Below, one piece after another: positions 1 to 6,376 of a DNA stretch of 7,677 nucleotides. The translations under genes and the position numbers were made by a program. The stretch spans positions 1 through 7,677 of the forward strand of contig JAIXSW010000385.1 of NCBI GenBank assembly GCA_027484495.1, given 5' to 3'. The notes beneath the pieces were generated by a model. That model had not been told where the DNA came from, searched no databases, and was given only the letters and a program-made list of their open reading frames with translations. Source of the DNA: Gammaproteobacteria bacterium. GTDB lineage: Bacteria; Pseudomonadota; Gammaproteobacteria; Enterobacterales; Alteromonadaceae. Each line of letters starts with the position of its first letter. Position 1 is the stretch's first letter.

Positions 1-723
1 ACCTACCGCATCGGCCAGATCAACTACATTGGCCGGGGACTCAGGATGTACCAGCACAGCCGCGTCCGGGTACTGCTTCTTCAGTTCAACCAAAGCATTG
101 GCCTTGAATTCGTCGTGCACGATACAGGCGCCCTGCCACAGGACCATATCAGCTCCGGTTTGGGTTTGCACGTATGCGCCTAAATGGCGGTCAGGTCCCC
201 ATAAGATTTTTTTGCCTTCGCTGTCGAGATGTTCAACCACATCCAGCGCGATGGAAGAAGTCACCACCCAGTCGGCACGAGCTTTGACGGCAGCAGATGT
301 ATTGGCATACACCACAACGACGCGGTCCGGGTGAGCATCACAGAACGCTGCAAATGCATCAGCCGGACAACCCAGATCAAGTGAACAGGTTGCGTCCAGC
401 GTCGGCATCAACACAGTTTTTTCCGGGTTCAGGATTTTGGCGGTTTCACCCATGAATTTAACGCCGGCCACAATCAGTGTTTTTGCCGGATGCGCATTAC
501 CAAAACGAGCCATTTCAAGTGAGTCAGAAACACAACCGCCGGTCTCTTCAGCTAAGGCCTGAATTTCCGGGTCCGTGTAATAGTGTGCGACCAGTACGGC
601 GTCTTTTTGCTGTAACAGGGTTTTAATCCGGGCCTTGTATGCTTGCTTGTCATCGATAGACAGTGGCACAGGCTTTTTCGGGAAGACAAAATCGAGTTCG
701 TTAAAATGCAGCGCTTGATTCAT
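1..723 (-). CDS. nadA: Quinolinate synthase NadA, partial (C-terminus beyond left edge)
   Basis: NadA condenses iminoaspartate with dihydroxyacetone phosphate to give quinolinate, in the cytosol, using a [4Fe-4S] cluster. I translated the minus strand from ATG at 723-721: 241 codons stay open to the window edge, starting MNQALHFNELDFVFP. The protein follows E. coli NadA almost residue for residue as I remember it, with VAHYYTDPEIQ, EETGGC.SDSLEMARFG, FMGETAKIL, VVYANTSAAVKARADWVVTS and HPESP. Two of the three cluster cysteines are visible, in TCSLDLGCP (Cys113) and GACIVHDEF (Cys200). The third, near residue 297, would lie in the missing part of about 105 residues. GGAG stands 9 nt before the ATG, and the N-terminal length equals that of E. 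coli, which supports this start. The gene lies downstream of tRNA-Lys, as in E. coli. The fragment shows no sign of damage. Confidence 0.97.
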   Translation of the reverse strand, partial: MNQALHFNELDFVFPKKPVPLSIDDKQAYKARIKTLLQQKDAVLVAHYYTDPEIQALAEETGGCVSDSLEMARFGNAHPAKTLIVAGVKFMGETAKILNPEKTVLMPTLDATCSLDLGCPADAFAAFCDAHPDRVVVVYANTSAAVKARADWVVTSSIALDVVEHLDSEGKKILWGPDRHLGAYVQTQTGADMVLWQGACIVHDEFKANALVELKKQYPDAAVLVHPESPANVVDLADAVG

Positions 724-755
724 GCGGATAAACTCCGGGCAGAAAAAGGTGGCGT

Positions 756-784
756 ATTATACACAGCTTTATGGCAGAGAAACA
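756..784 (-). promoter_or_regulatory. Probable nadA promoter
   Basis: A perfect -10 box TATAAT (756-761, minus strand) lies about 32 nt upstream of the nadA ATG, giving a 5' leader of roughly 26 nt. The -35 position at 17-bp spacing reads TGTTTC (779-784), a poor match to TTGACA, so the promoter may be weak or need help, or nadA may also be reached by read-through from the tRNA-Lys promoter, since no terminator is visible between them. Confidence 0.55.
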
Positions 785-817
785 CGTGCAGGCTTGGCAA
801 TTCGGTGGTTCGAAAGT

Positions 818-893
818 TGGTGGGTCATGATGGATTTGAACCATCGACCAACGGATTAAAAGTCCGCTGCTCTACCAGCTGAGCTAATGACCC
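818..893 (-). tRNA. tRNA-Lys (anticodon UUU)
   Basis: This 76-nt cloverleaf decodes AAA/AAG. Read on the minus strand, the acceptor arms GGGTCAT and ATGACCC pair perfectly. The D arm carries AGCTCAGCTGGTAGAGC. The anticodon stem GCGGA/TCCGT encloses the loop CTTTTAA, giving anticodon TTT. The T arm is GATGGTTCAAATCCATC. The CCA end is encoded (818-820). It resembles E. coli tRNA-Lys in the arms I remember. In E. coli a cluster of seven lys/val tRNA genes sits at this same place between cpoB and nadA; here there is one tRNA. No intrinsic terminator follows it. Confidence 0.98.
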
Positions 894-908
894 CTCTCGA
901 GGACGCAT

Positions 909-936
909 ATCTTACTTATTTACGCGCGCAGTGCAA
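909..936 (-). promoter_or_regulatory. Probable tRNA-Lys promoter
   Basis: On the minus strand TTGCAC (931-936) and TAAGAT (909-914) are separated by 16 bp and end about 15 nt before the mature tRNA 5' end. The bases after the -10 box (atGCGTCC) are GC-rich. This is the usual discriminator of stringently controlled stable-RNA promoters, so growth-rate control is likely by inference. The -35 box is only a partial match. Confidence 0.5.
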
Positions 937-1022
937 CCAAAATCTGGCAAAAACATCGTTTTCGCGCACTGACTGCTTAAAAGTCCGGCACTATGGCGAA
1001 GAAGTAACTGTTCTGGTCTGTG

Positions 1023-1038
1023 GATACAATATTGTATC
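1023..1038. repeat. 16-bp perfect palindrome
   Basis: GATACAAT is followed directly by its reverse complement ATTGTATC. It lies between the cpoB terminator and the tRNA-Lys promoter, about 87 bp upstream of the -35 box. A gapless AT-rich palindrome of this size looks like a binding site for a dimeric regulator, but I do not recognise the protein. The pairing is certain; the function is not. Confidence 0.5.
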
Positions 1039-1052
1039 GTCAATGCAGAGCG

Positions 1053-1067
1053 TTCAGCAGTGCTGAA
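1053..1067. repeat. 15-bp near-palindrome followed by an A7 run
   Basis: TTCAGCA and TGCTGAA flank a single G. A second, overlapping inverted pair TGCTG/CAGCA encloses the A7 run just to the right. A one-base centre cannot form an RNA loop and no T-run follows on either strand, so this is not a terminator. It may be a protein site or chance. Confidence 0.3.
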
Positions 1068-1130
1068 AAAAACAGCATTCAGGTAAAGGAATAGATCGGG
1101 GCGACTGGCAGAGTTCGGGTTTGCAGATAA

Positions 1131-1154
1131 GAAAAAACCGCGCTATGGCGGTTT
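1131..1154 (-). terminator. Intrinsic terminator of the tol-pal operon
   Basis: On the minus strand AAACCGC (1154-1148) pairs with GCGGTTT (1141-1135) around a 6-nt loop, CATAGC, and runs straight into a six-T tract (1137-1132). The stem begins in the cpoB stop codon, so there is no spacer between the last gene and its terminator. Confidence 0.88.
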
Positions 1155-2023
1155 TAACGGGATTCCAATTTGGCTTTTGCAGTTGCTGCAGCCTTAGATT
1201 TTGGAAAACTTTTTATAAGTTGGTTGTAGTATTTCTTTGCGGCTGCAGCATCATTCTGCTTATCAGCGACTAAACCAAGCTTCAATAATGCATCCGGAAC
1301 TTTACTGGAGTTCGGGAATTGTTTTACCACACGCTCATAATGCGTTTTGGCTTTTGCGAATTCATTTTTCTGGTAATACAGCTGCCCTAACCAATAATGA
1401 GAAGTCGAGGTGTATTCAGAGTTCGGATAATTCTGGATAAATTCTTCGAATGCAGGAATTGCCGCAGTATAGTTGCGGTCTTTCACCACATAATTGATCG
1501 CCTGCTCATAGGCCTGCGCTTCGTTTAATGCACCACCCGAGACTGGCTGGGGTGTTGGTACTGCAGATTCCGCTGCAGCAGCCTCATCGGCTGCTACAAC
1601 GGCTGCAGGATTGCCCGCCGGCACTACGGCTTCTGGTTGTTGCGCAGGGCCAGTCGTCTGTGAAGACGTTGTACCCGCTGCAGCCCCACCCAGTCGGCGG
1701 TCAATTTCCTGATAGATATCCCGCTGCTGCTGTAATATCTGTTCTAATTTGTATGAGTGCTCTTCCGTCGTCCCGCGTAACTCACTGACTTCAGTTAATA
1801 AAGTCTCGAGCTGTTGCTGCATTGAAAGCTGAGCTGCTGCTCTGGCCTCAACCACACGCTCTAAAGCAGCAAGCCGCTCCGAAACTGACCCGCTGCGTAC
1901 AGCTGTCTGTGTGGAAATACCCTGAGCACTGCTGCGACTGAGATCTGCTACAGGAGCAGGATCTGCAACCACAGCGGTTGCAAACAATGTTAATGCAGTA
2001 ACAAACGACGTCTTAACGGTCAT
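1154..2023 (-). CDS. cpoB: CpoB (YbgF), periplasmic coordinator of peptidoglycan synthesis and outer-membrane constriction
   Basis: CpoB is a periplasmic trimer that binds TolA and, in E. coli, tunes PBP1B at the division septum. The 289 residues start with a Sec signal peptide (about 1-20, cleavage likely after AVVA before DPAP). A coiled coil follows at about 47-111, with heptads rich in Leu, Gln and Glu, the expected trimerisation segment. Then comes a low-complexity Ala/Pro/Thr/Gln linker (112-165), and three TPR-like repeats at about 169-201 (AYEQAINYV..), 206-238 (SHYWLGQLYY..) and 243-275 (DALLKLGLVAD..). It is somewhat longer than the E. coli protein (263), mainly in the linker. The ATG follows the pal stop by 18 nt with only a weak ribosome site (GTGAG), so translation may depend partly on pal. 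It is the last gene of the operon. Confidence 0.95.
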   Translation of the reverse strand: MTVKTSFVTALTLFATAVVADPAPVADLSRSSAQGISTQTAVRSGSVSERLAALERVVEARAAAQLSMQQQLETLLTEVSELRGTTEEHSYKLEQILQQQRDIYQEIDRRLGGAAAGTTSSQTTGPAQQPEAVVPAGNPAAVVAADEAAAAESAVPTPQPVSGGALNEAQAYEQAINYVVKDRNYTAAIPAFEEFIQNYPNSEYTSTSHYWLGQLYYQKNEFAKAKTHYERVVKQFPNSSKVPDALLKLGLVADKQNDAAAAKKYYNQLIKSFPKSKAAATAKAKLESR

Positions 2024-2041
2024 GCAAACTCACAACTTAAA

Positions 2042-2548
2042 TTAGTAAACCAGAACAGCGCGACGGTTTTTAGCGAATGACTCTTCGGTGTTGCCAGCAT
2101 CAACTGGTTTTTCTTCACCGTAGCTCACTACTGACATCTGACCAGCAGCAACACCCAGGTTTTCCAGGTATTTCTGAACTGATTGACCACGACGCTCGCC
2201 CAGTGCGATGTTGTACTCTGGAGTACCGCGTGCATCAGTGTGACCTTCGATAGTTACAGAGATAGTTGTGCGAGCACGCAGGAATGCAGCGTGTGCATCC
2301 AGAACTGAAGCGAATTCAGAACGGATATCAGACTTGTCGAAGTCGAAGTAGATAGTGTTTTGCTGACGCAGAGCTTCTAACTGCTGACGCAGTTGTTCAG
2401 CATCGCTCAGACCTTGGTCTGCAACTACTGCTTGGTTAGCATTTGCATTTGCATCGCCAGCGTCAGTTTCATTGTTAGAGCTACATGCAGCTAAAGTCAG
2501 CACTGGCACAGCAACTAACAAACCTTTTAAAACTTTATTTAAGTTCAT
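2042..2548 (-). CDS. pal: Pal, peptidoglycan-associated outer-membrane lipoprotein
   Basis: Pal anchors the outer membrane to peptidoglycan and exchanges TolB for the cell wall during constriction. The 168 residues contain a lipoprotein signal with lipobox LAAC (Cys22). Serine at +2 suits Lol transport to the outer membrane. A flexible Asn/Ala/Asp linker covers about 24-48, and an OmpA-like domain covers about 65-168. The diaminopimelate-binding motif is intact: EGHTDARGTPEYN (101-113) with Asp105, and LGERRG (116-121) with the arginine pair 119-120. The C-terminus KNRRAVLVY equals that of E. coli. AAGGA lies 7 nt before the ATG, the clearest ribosome site in the operon, fitting the high abundance of this protein. 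It follows tolB by 42 nt. Confidence 0.98.
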   Translation of the reverse strand: MNLNKVLKGLLVAVPVLTLAACSSNNETDAGDANANANQAVVADQGLSDAEQLRQQLEALRQQNTIYFDFDKSDIRSEFASVLDAHAAFLRARTTISVTIEGHTDARGTPEYNIALGERRGQSVQKYLENLGVAAGQMSVVSYGEEKPVDAGNTEESFAKNRRAVLVY

Positions 2549-2590
2549 GATGTTGTCCTTAGTATTACGATTTAACCAAATTTTTGTATT

Positions 2591-3946
2591 TTATAAAAAC
2601 GGCGACCAGGCCGGGGATTTTACCCGACCATTGGTAGCTGGCAACCTTGCTTTAAAGCGACCATCCATAGACACCAGTGCCAGTACTTGGGTATTACTAC
2701 CATGCAAAGTACTATAGATAATCATTGAGCCATTCGGCGCAATGCTCGGTGACTCGTCCAAATAGGTCCGAGTCAGCACTTGCATAAACTTAGTAGTTCT
2801 ATCCATGCGGGCGATATTATACTGACCGTTTGTCCGGTTTACCATAACTATTGCTTGACCATTTGGCGTATATTTGCCTGCCAAGTTCATTTCACCCTCA
2901 AAAGTAACCCTAGAAACCTGGTTTGACCCCAGTTCCACAGAATAAAGTTGTGGGCGGCCGCCGCGCTCTGAAGAAAATAAAATGCTTTTTCCATCAGGCG
3001 CCCAAGTAGGTTCTACATCAATTGCACGGTGCGGCGCAACTTTCGTTAACGCTTTGGAGGCAATATCCATCACGTAAATCTCTGAATTGCCATCTTTTGA
3101 CAATGTCATCGCCATTTTACGTCCATCCGGTGACCACACAGGTGAGCCATTAATCCCTTTAAAAGACGTCAGGATACTACGACGCGCAGTATAGACATCC
3201 TGAATATAAATCTGAGATTGTTTCCTTTCAAAGGTGACGTAAGCTAATTTTGTACCATCTGGTGACCAGCTCGGTGACATTAATGGCTCTTTCGCGCGTA
3301 ATAATACCTGCTCATTCTCGCCATCATAATCTGCGACGACCAACTGATAACGATATTCCTGACGATCTCGGACCAGAACGTAAGCGATTTTTGTTGAAAA
3401 TGCGCCGCGCTCACCAGTTAGTTTTTCGTAAATGACATCGCTCATCCGGTGGGCATACTGGCGGAATTGTTTACCGGTAATGGTGATTTCACTGGCATGC
3501 AAAATATGGTTACTGCCGCCAACGATTCGGCCTGCGGCGTTCATCATTGGTTGACCGACACCGCCTTTTGCTTTGACTACATCTACCAGCTCGTAGCTAA
3601 TAGTGTAGCGATCCATCCCGACCTCTTTAATAGTGCCCATGACTACGGCTTCAACACCAGTGCGGTCCCATGCGGCAGCGTTGAATTGGCTGCTATTTTG
3701 CGGCTGCTGTGGCATCCGCATCGCATTGATCGGATTAAATTTACCGCTTCGCATCAAGTCGGCTGACACGATTTGACCAATATCCTGATTCGGTTTGGTC
3801 GCTCCGACAAAAGCAAAAGGTACAATAGCCACAGGGCGGGCGCTGTCGACACCTTCGGTAATAATAATTTCCAATGAAGCCTGAGCACAGCTGGCGATTA
3901 ATGCCGCAGCAACAATCACTGACTTCGTTATCCATCTGAAATTCAT
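2591..3946 (-). CDS. tolB: TolB, periplasmic beta-propeller of the Tol-Pal system
   Basis: TolB sits between TolA and Pal and releases Pal from peptidoglycan. The 451 residues comprise a signal sequence (1-23), an N-terminal alpha/beta domain (about 24-185, containing EGVDSARPVAIVPF) and a six-bladed propeller of PD40/WD40-like repeats. The repeats are recognisable by SPSWSPDG (224-231), SPVWSPDG (268-275), EPTWAPDG (312-319), YTPNG (359-363), SPSIAPNG (399-406) and SPAWSPFL (444-451). The C-terminus is complete. It is about 20 residues longer than E. coli TolB, mostly from an insertion at about 126-150 that I also recall in Vibrio TolB. The signal sequence ends IASCAQA followed by S: the standard cut is after AQA, but IASC also fits a loose lipobox. 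The gap to tolA is 17 nt; the ribosome site is weak (GAGACGAGA). Confidence 0.98.
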   Translation of the reverse strand: MNFRWITKSVIVAAALIASCAQASLEIIITEGVDSARPVAIVPFAFVGATKPNQDIGQIVSADLMRSGKFNPINAMRMPQQPQNSSQFNAAAWDRTGVEAVVMGTIKEVGMDRYTISYELVDVVKAKGGVGQPMMNAAGRIVGGSNHILHASEITITGKQFRQYAHRMSDVIYEKLTGERGAFSTKIAYVLVRDRQEYRYQLVVADYDGENEQVLLRAKEPLMSPSWSPDGTKLAYVTFERKQSQIYIQDVYTARRSILTSFKGINGSPVWSPDGRKMAMTLSKDGNSEIYVMDIASKALTKVAPHRAIDVEPTWAPDGKSILFSSERGGRPQLYSVELGSNQVSRVTFEGEMNLAGKYTPNGQAIVMVNRTNGQYNIARMDRTTKFMQVLTRTYLDESPSIAPNGSMIIYSTLHGSNTQVLALVSMDGRFKARLPATNGRVKSPAWSPFL

Positions 3947-3963
3947 ATAGTCTCGTCTCTGTG

Positions 3964-4908
3964 TTATTTCTTAAACGGTAATTTCAATTCACGGAATTGC
4001 TGATTTAACTCAGGATCTTCCGGCATCGGGAAACGACCAACCCGATTAATGGCATTGACAGCAGCATTACAAACACCTGCATCACCACCAACCACATTCA
4101 AGCTTGTCACAAACCCGTTGCTGGCTAACTTGAGCTCGATGACGCATTCTTTGCCATTCATCGTGTCGTCAGTAAACCAGCTCTGACGCACCCGCTCAAC
4201 GATCATCGCAACATAACGCTGCTTCTCGGTCAACAATTGACCTTGCCGAGCAGCCCGACGAGCTTCGTCAGCCTCTTCCGCTAACTCGTCTTCCTGCATC
4301 ATTTCGTCTGCGATTTTATCCAGTTCTTGTTTGCGCTTTTTCTCTTCTGCTTTTTTCTTCTTCAGTGCTTCTGCTTTTTTCTTCGCTTCTGCTTCTTTCT
4401 TTTTCTTCAGATCTTCTTCTTTTTTCTTTTTCGCTAATTCTTCTTTTTTCTTCTTTTCAGCCAGCTCTTTTTTACGTTCTTCTTCTTTTTTCTGCTTATC
4501 GAGCTTCTCTTTCTCTTTTTTCTTCTTCAACGCCAGATCAGCTTCTTCTTTTTTCTTTTTGGCTTCTTCCTGTTTCTTCTTGACCTGAATCTCTTTCTGT
4601 TCCTGAATTTTCCGCTCTTCTTCCTGTTTTTGCAGTTCTTCCTGCGGATCTTCTTCCGGCTCAGGTTTTGGTTCAGGTTTTGGCGGTTCTTTTTTTGGTT
4701 CAGGCTTTGTGCGAGTGGGCTTGTCAGCTTCTTTCAGATTGGGATTTTCAACCACACTGGCCTGCAGAGGTGCATTTGACGCCGCATACAATGGCACCTC
4801 AATCACCTCATGTTTATCAAAAAAGCTGAAATTGATAAACATCGCCAACAACAATGCAAGATGAAGAGACGCTGATATCTGCAGCGCCTTTTTAAACGCT
4901 GGTTCCAT
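3964..4908 (-). CDS. tolA: TolA, inner-membrane protein spanning the periplasm
   Basis: TolA passes force from TolQ-TolR to TolB and Pal, and is used by group A colicins and filamentous phages in relatives. The 314 residues (E. coli has 421) fall into three parts. Domain I is a single membrane helix at about 11-30 that keeps the Ser12-x3-His16 pattern needed for contact with TolQ-TolR. Then comes a Pro/Lys/Glu stretch (63-90) with repeated PEPK-like units. Domain II is a long charged helix at about 91-215, with 44 lysines and only about 11 alanines in residues 91-200, whereas the E. coli stalk is alanine-rich. Domain III is globular (about 216-314), with Cys255 (KECVIEL) and Cys280 (AGVCNAA) placed for the conserved disulfide. 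ATG begins one base after the tolR stop; GGAG lies 10 nt upstream, inside tolR. Confidence 0.96.
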   Translation of the reverse strand: MEPAFKKALQISASLHLALLLAMFINFSFFDKHEVIEVPLYAASNAPLQASVVENPNLKEADKPTRTKPEPKKEPPKPEPKPEPEEDPQEELQKQEEERKIQEQKEIQVKKKQEEAKKKKEEADLALKKKKEKEKLDKQKKEEERKKELAEKKKKEELAKKKKEEDLKKKKEAEAKKKAEALKKKKAEEKKRKQELDKIADEMMQEDELAEEADEARRAARQGQLLTEKQRYVAMIVERVRQSWFTDDTMNGKECVIELKLASNGFVTSLNVVGGDAGVCNAAVNAINRVGRFPMPEDPELNQQFRELKLPFKK

Positions 4909-4909
4909 C

Positions 4910-5341
4910 TTACTTAGACTCCACGTCTTCAGTCATCAGTCCGACTGCAGGGGCGCCAGCTTCTTTCAACATGTTGAGTAAATGGATCACTGAGTTGTAA
5001 TCAACCCGGCCATCGGCTTTGATAATGACCTGAGTACCAGGCTCAATCGTCAGAGTGCTCATGACTTCCGCCTGCAACGCTTCCGCATTAAACGGGCCTT
5101 TCTGCACACTGTCTTTTTCGAAGTAATACAGTCCTGCTTCGTCAATAGTCGCCACAATAGGCGTTTTATTGTCTTTCATCTGTTCGATCGGTTCTGCCTT
5201 CGATTTCGGCAGCTCGACTTTCACGCCCTGCGTGATGATCGGTGTCGTGACCATAAAGATAACCATCAACACCAACATGACGTCGATATACGGGACTACG
5301 TTAATCTCCGCCACCATCCGGCGTTTTTTACGCACGTACAT
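4910..5341 (-). CDS. tolR: TolR, ExbD-family subunit of the Tol motor
   Basis: TolR works with TolQ as the proton channel and stator that energises TolA, and its periplasmic domain can bind peptidoglycan. The 143 residues match the family (142 in E. coli). A basic cytoplasmic start (YVRKKRR) is followed by EINVVPYIDVML, with Asp20 equal to the essential E. coli Asp23, and a single membrane helix at about 18-37. A periplasmic domain then ends in VGLMTEDVESK. The start codon ATG shares its A with the TGA of tolQ (TGATG), so the two are translationally coupled. GGAGA lies about 9 nt upstream, within tolQ. Confidence 0.97.
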   Translation of the reverse strand: MYVRKKRRMVAEINVVPYIDVMLVLMVIFMVTTPIITQGVKVELPKSKAEPIEQMKDNKTPIVATIDEAGLYYFEKDSVQKGPFNAEALQAEVMSTLTIEPGTQVIIKADGRVDYNSVIHLLNMLKEAGAPAVGLMTEDVESK

Positions 5342-6027
5342 CAGTGACTGTCTCCGCTGCTGACAGCCTGGCGGTGCAGGATATTAGAGAACTCTTCAAC
5401 AAAGTTCGCGTAAGAATTTTCCAGCTGTTCGACGCTATGAGAGAATTTGTTGTATGCAATAACGGCCGGGATCGCCGCAAACAAACCAATAGCTGTTGCG
5501 ATCAACGCTTCCGCGATTGGCGGCGCTACCATCGCCAACGTGGCCTGTTGTACCGCCCCCAGTGCCATAAACGCGTTCATGATCCCCCAAACGGTACCAA
5601 ACAAACCGATGTAAGGACTGATCGAGCCAACTGTCGCTAAAAATGGTAAATGCGCTTCCAGACGTTCAACTTCACGGGAAAGCCCTACACGCATTGCGCG
5701 CTGCGTTCCTTCCATCACTGCACCTGGTGAGCGTGCTGAGGTCTTGTGTAAACGGGCAAACTCTTTGAACCCGGCTTTGAACAGAGATTCCATCCCCGTC
5801 ACGCTGGCTCGTGCACTGACTTCGTTATAGAGTTTGGATAAGTCGATTCCGGACCAGAATCGGTCCTCAAATTTTTTGCTTTCTTCCAGCGCCTGGCTCA
5901 ACGCTTTATTGCGCTGAATGATCATGGCCCAAGACACAATAGAAGCGGTCATCAGTATCAACATGACGATTTTTACAACGATACTGGCTTCGAGAATAAG
6001 ACTTAGGACTGAAAGCTGGCCTGCCAC
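5341..6027 (-). CDS. tolQ: TolQ, ExbB/MotA-family subunit of the Tol motor (GTG start)
   Basis: TolQ is the multi-spanning inner-membrane subunit that surrounds TolR and converts the proton gradient to movement of TolA. The 228 residues match the family length. Membrane helices lie at about 13-37, 130-157 and 170-192, with the cytoplasmic domain between the first two (FEDRFWSGIDLSKLY, FKAGFKEFARLH). Thr145 (LFGTVWG) and Thr178 (IATAIG), the channel threonines of E. coli TolQ, are kept at the same positions. The start is GTG at 6027-6025, chosen because GAGGTG lies 7 nt upstream and the next in-frame Met (22) is inside the first helix. It is the first gene of the operon; no ybgC precedes it. 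Confidence 0.97.
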   Translation of the reverse strand: MAGQLSVLSLILEASIVVKIVMLILMTASIVSWAMIIQRNKALSQALEESKKFEDRFWSGIDLSKLYNEVSARASVTGMESLFKAGFKEFARLHKTSARSPGAVMEGTQRAMRVGLSREVERLEAHLPFLATVGSISPYIGLFGTVWGIMNAFMALGAVQQATLAMVAPPIAEALIATAIGLFAAIPAVIAYNKFSHSVEQLENSYANFVEEFSNILHRQAVSSGDSH

Positions 6028-6034
6028 CGGGAAA

Positions 6035-6041
6035 CACCTCT
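6035..6041 (-). promoter_or_regulatory. tolQ ribosome binding site
   Basis: AGAGGTG on the minus strand ends 7 nt before the GTG codon. It is a strong Shine-Dalgarno match and fixes the unusual GTG as the tolQ start; no in-frame ATG with a comparable site exists nearby. Confidence 0.7.
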
Positions 6042-6074
6042 GAACATCTGAAAAAGGCTAGAAATTTGGGCGCT

Positions 6075-6103
6075 ATGATATTGGACACCCGTGTTTAACT
6101 CAA
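6075..6103 (-). promoter_or_regulatory. Probable tolQ operon promoter
   Basis: On the minus strand TTGAGT (6098-6103) and TATCAT (6075-6080) are separated by exactly 17 bp, with four and five of six consensus bases. Initiation near 6068 would leave a leader of about 41 nt that includes the ribosome site. The spacer holds a short palindrome, ACACCCGTGT (6085-6094). A second, weaker pair further out (TTGCAT 6275-6280, TATGAT 6253-6258, spacing 16) could be an additional start. Confidence 0.55.
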
Positions 6104-6282
6104 CAGCGCACTGTCGGCATTTGTAAAAAAATTTCAGAACTGACAAAAGCCGGCTACCGTTGGTTGTACTCAGTCCATGCAGATTCAGCGAAAGTTCCTG
6201 AATCCTCGATGAATCGCCTGATTTGAACGACAGGCGGCAAATTTCTGCCCACATCATAAACAGTACTTTTATTAATGCAAGC

Positions 6283-6297
6283 ATTGGTCTTACCAAT
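6283..6297. repeat. Inverted repeat ATTGGT-CTT-ACCAAT
   Basis: Six-base arms pair perfectly around three bases. The element sits just upstream of a possible outer tolQ -35 box (6275-6280), so it could be an operator. There is no T-run after it on either strand, so it is not a terminator. Function unknown. Confidence 0.35.
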
Positions 6298-6349
6298 TTC
6301 AACATGTCTCGCAAGTCGCGTTACAACTAGCTTTTAATTATTACAACTT

Positions 6350-6376
6350 AATATTCATGAATTCTGCATGAATATT
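6350..6376. repeat. 27-bp inverted repeat with perfect 10-bp arms
   Basis: AATATTCATG (6350-6359) and CATGAATATT (6367-6376) are exact reverse complements around the 7-nt spacer aattctg. Smaller palindromes are nested in it: ATTCATGAAT (6353-6362) and GAATATTC (6370-6377). It lies 41 bp before the -35 box of the plus-strand promoter at 6417 and about 250 bp upstream of the inner tolQ promoter. It looks like a regulator site serving one or both transcription units. It does not fit the CRP, FNR, LexA or ArgR consensus as I know them. Confidence 0.5.

Noticed and set aside
643..882. Plus-strand frame crossing the nadA start and the tRNA
   Set aside because: It reads through the tRNA-Lys gene in reverse and the nadA promoter, and has no recognisable product.
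1061..1075. TGCTG-A7-CAGCA as a terminator
   Set aside because: The loop, not the tail, holds the homopolymer, and no T-run follows on either strand.
4340..4400. Programmed -1 frameshift at A-runs in tolA, of the dnaX AAAAAAG kind
   Set aside because: The runs of six A followed by G are in the frame AAA AAA G, preceded by G, so the classic A AAA AAG slippage frame is not met, and full-length TolA is intact.
4331..4588. Plus-strand open frames rich in Phe and Ser opposite tolA
   Set aside because: They are the mirror of the lysine/glutamate codons of tolA; the composition is forced by the purine-rich coding strand and no ribosome site or homology is visible.
6253..6280. Second tolQ promoter (TTGCAT-N16-TATGAT, minus strand)
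   Set aside because: The -35 box matches only three of six bases and the leader would be over 200 nt; the pair at 6075-6103 fits better. Kept only as a possible extra start.
6003..6314. 103-codon minus-strand frame upstream of tolQ, as a possible ybgC or new gene
   Set aside because: It starts with TTG, has no clear ribosome site, overlaps tolQ in another frame, and shares nothing with YbgC or any family I know.
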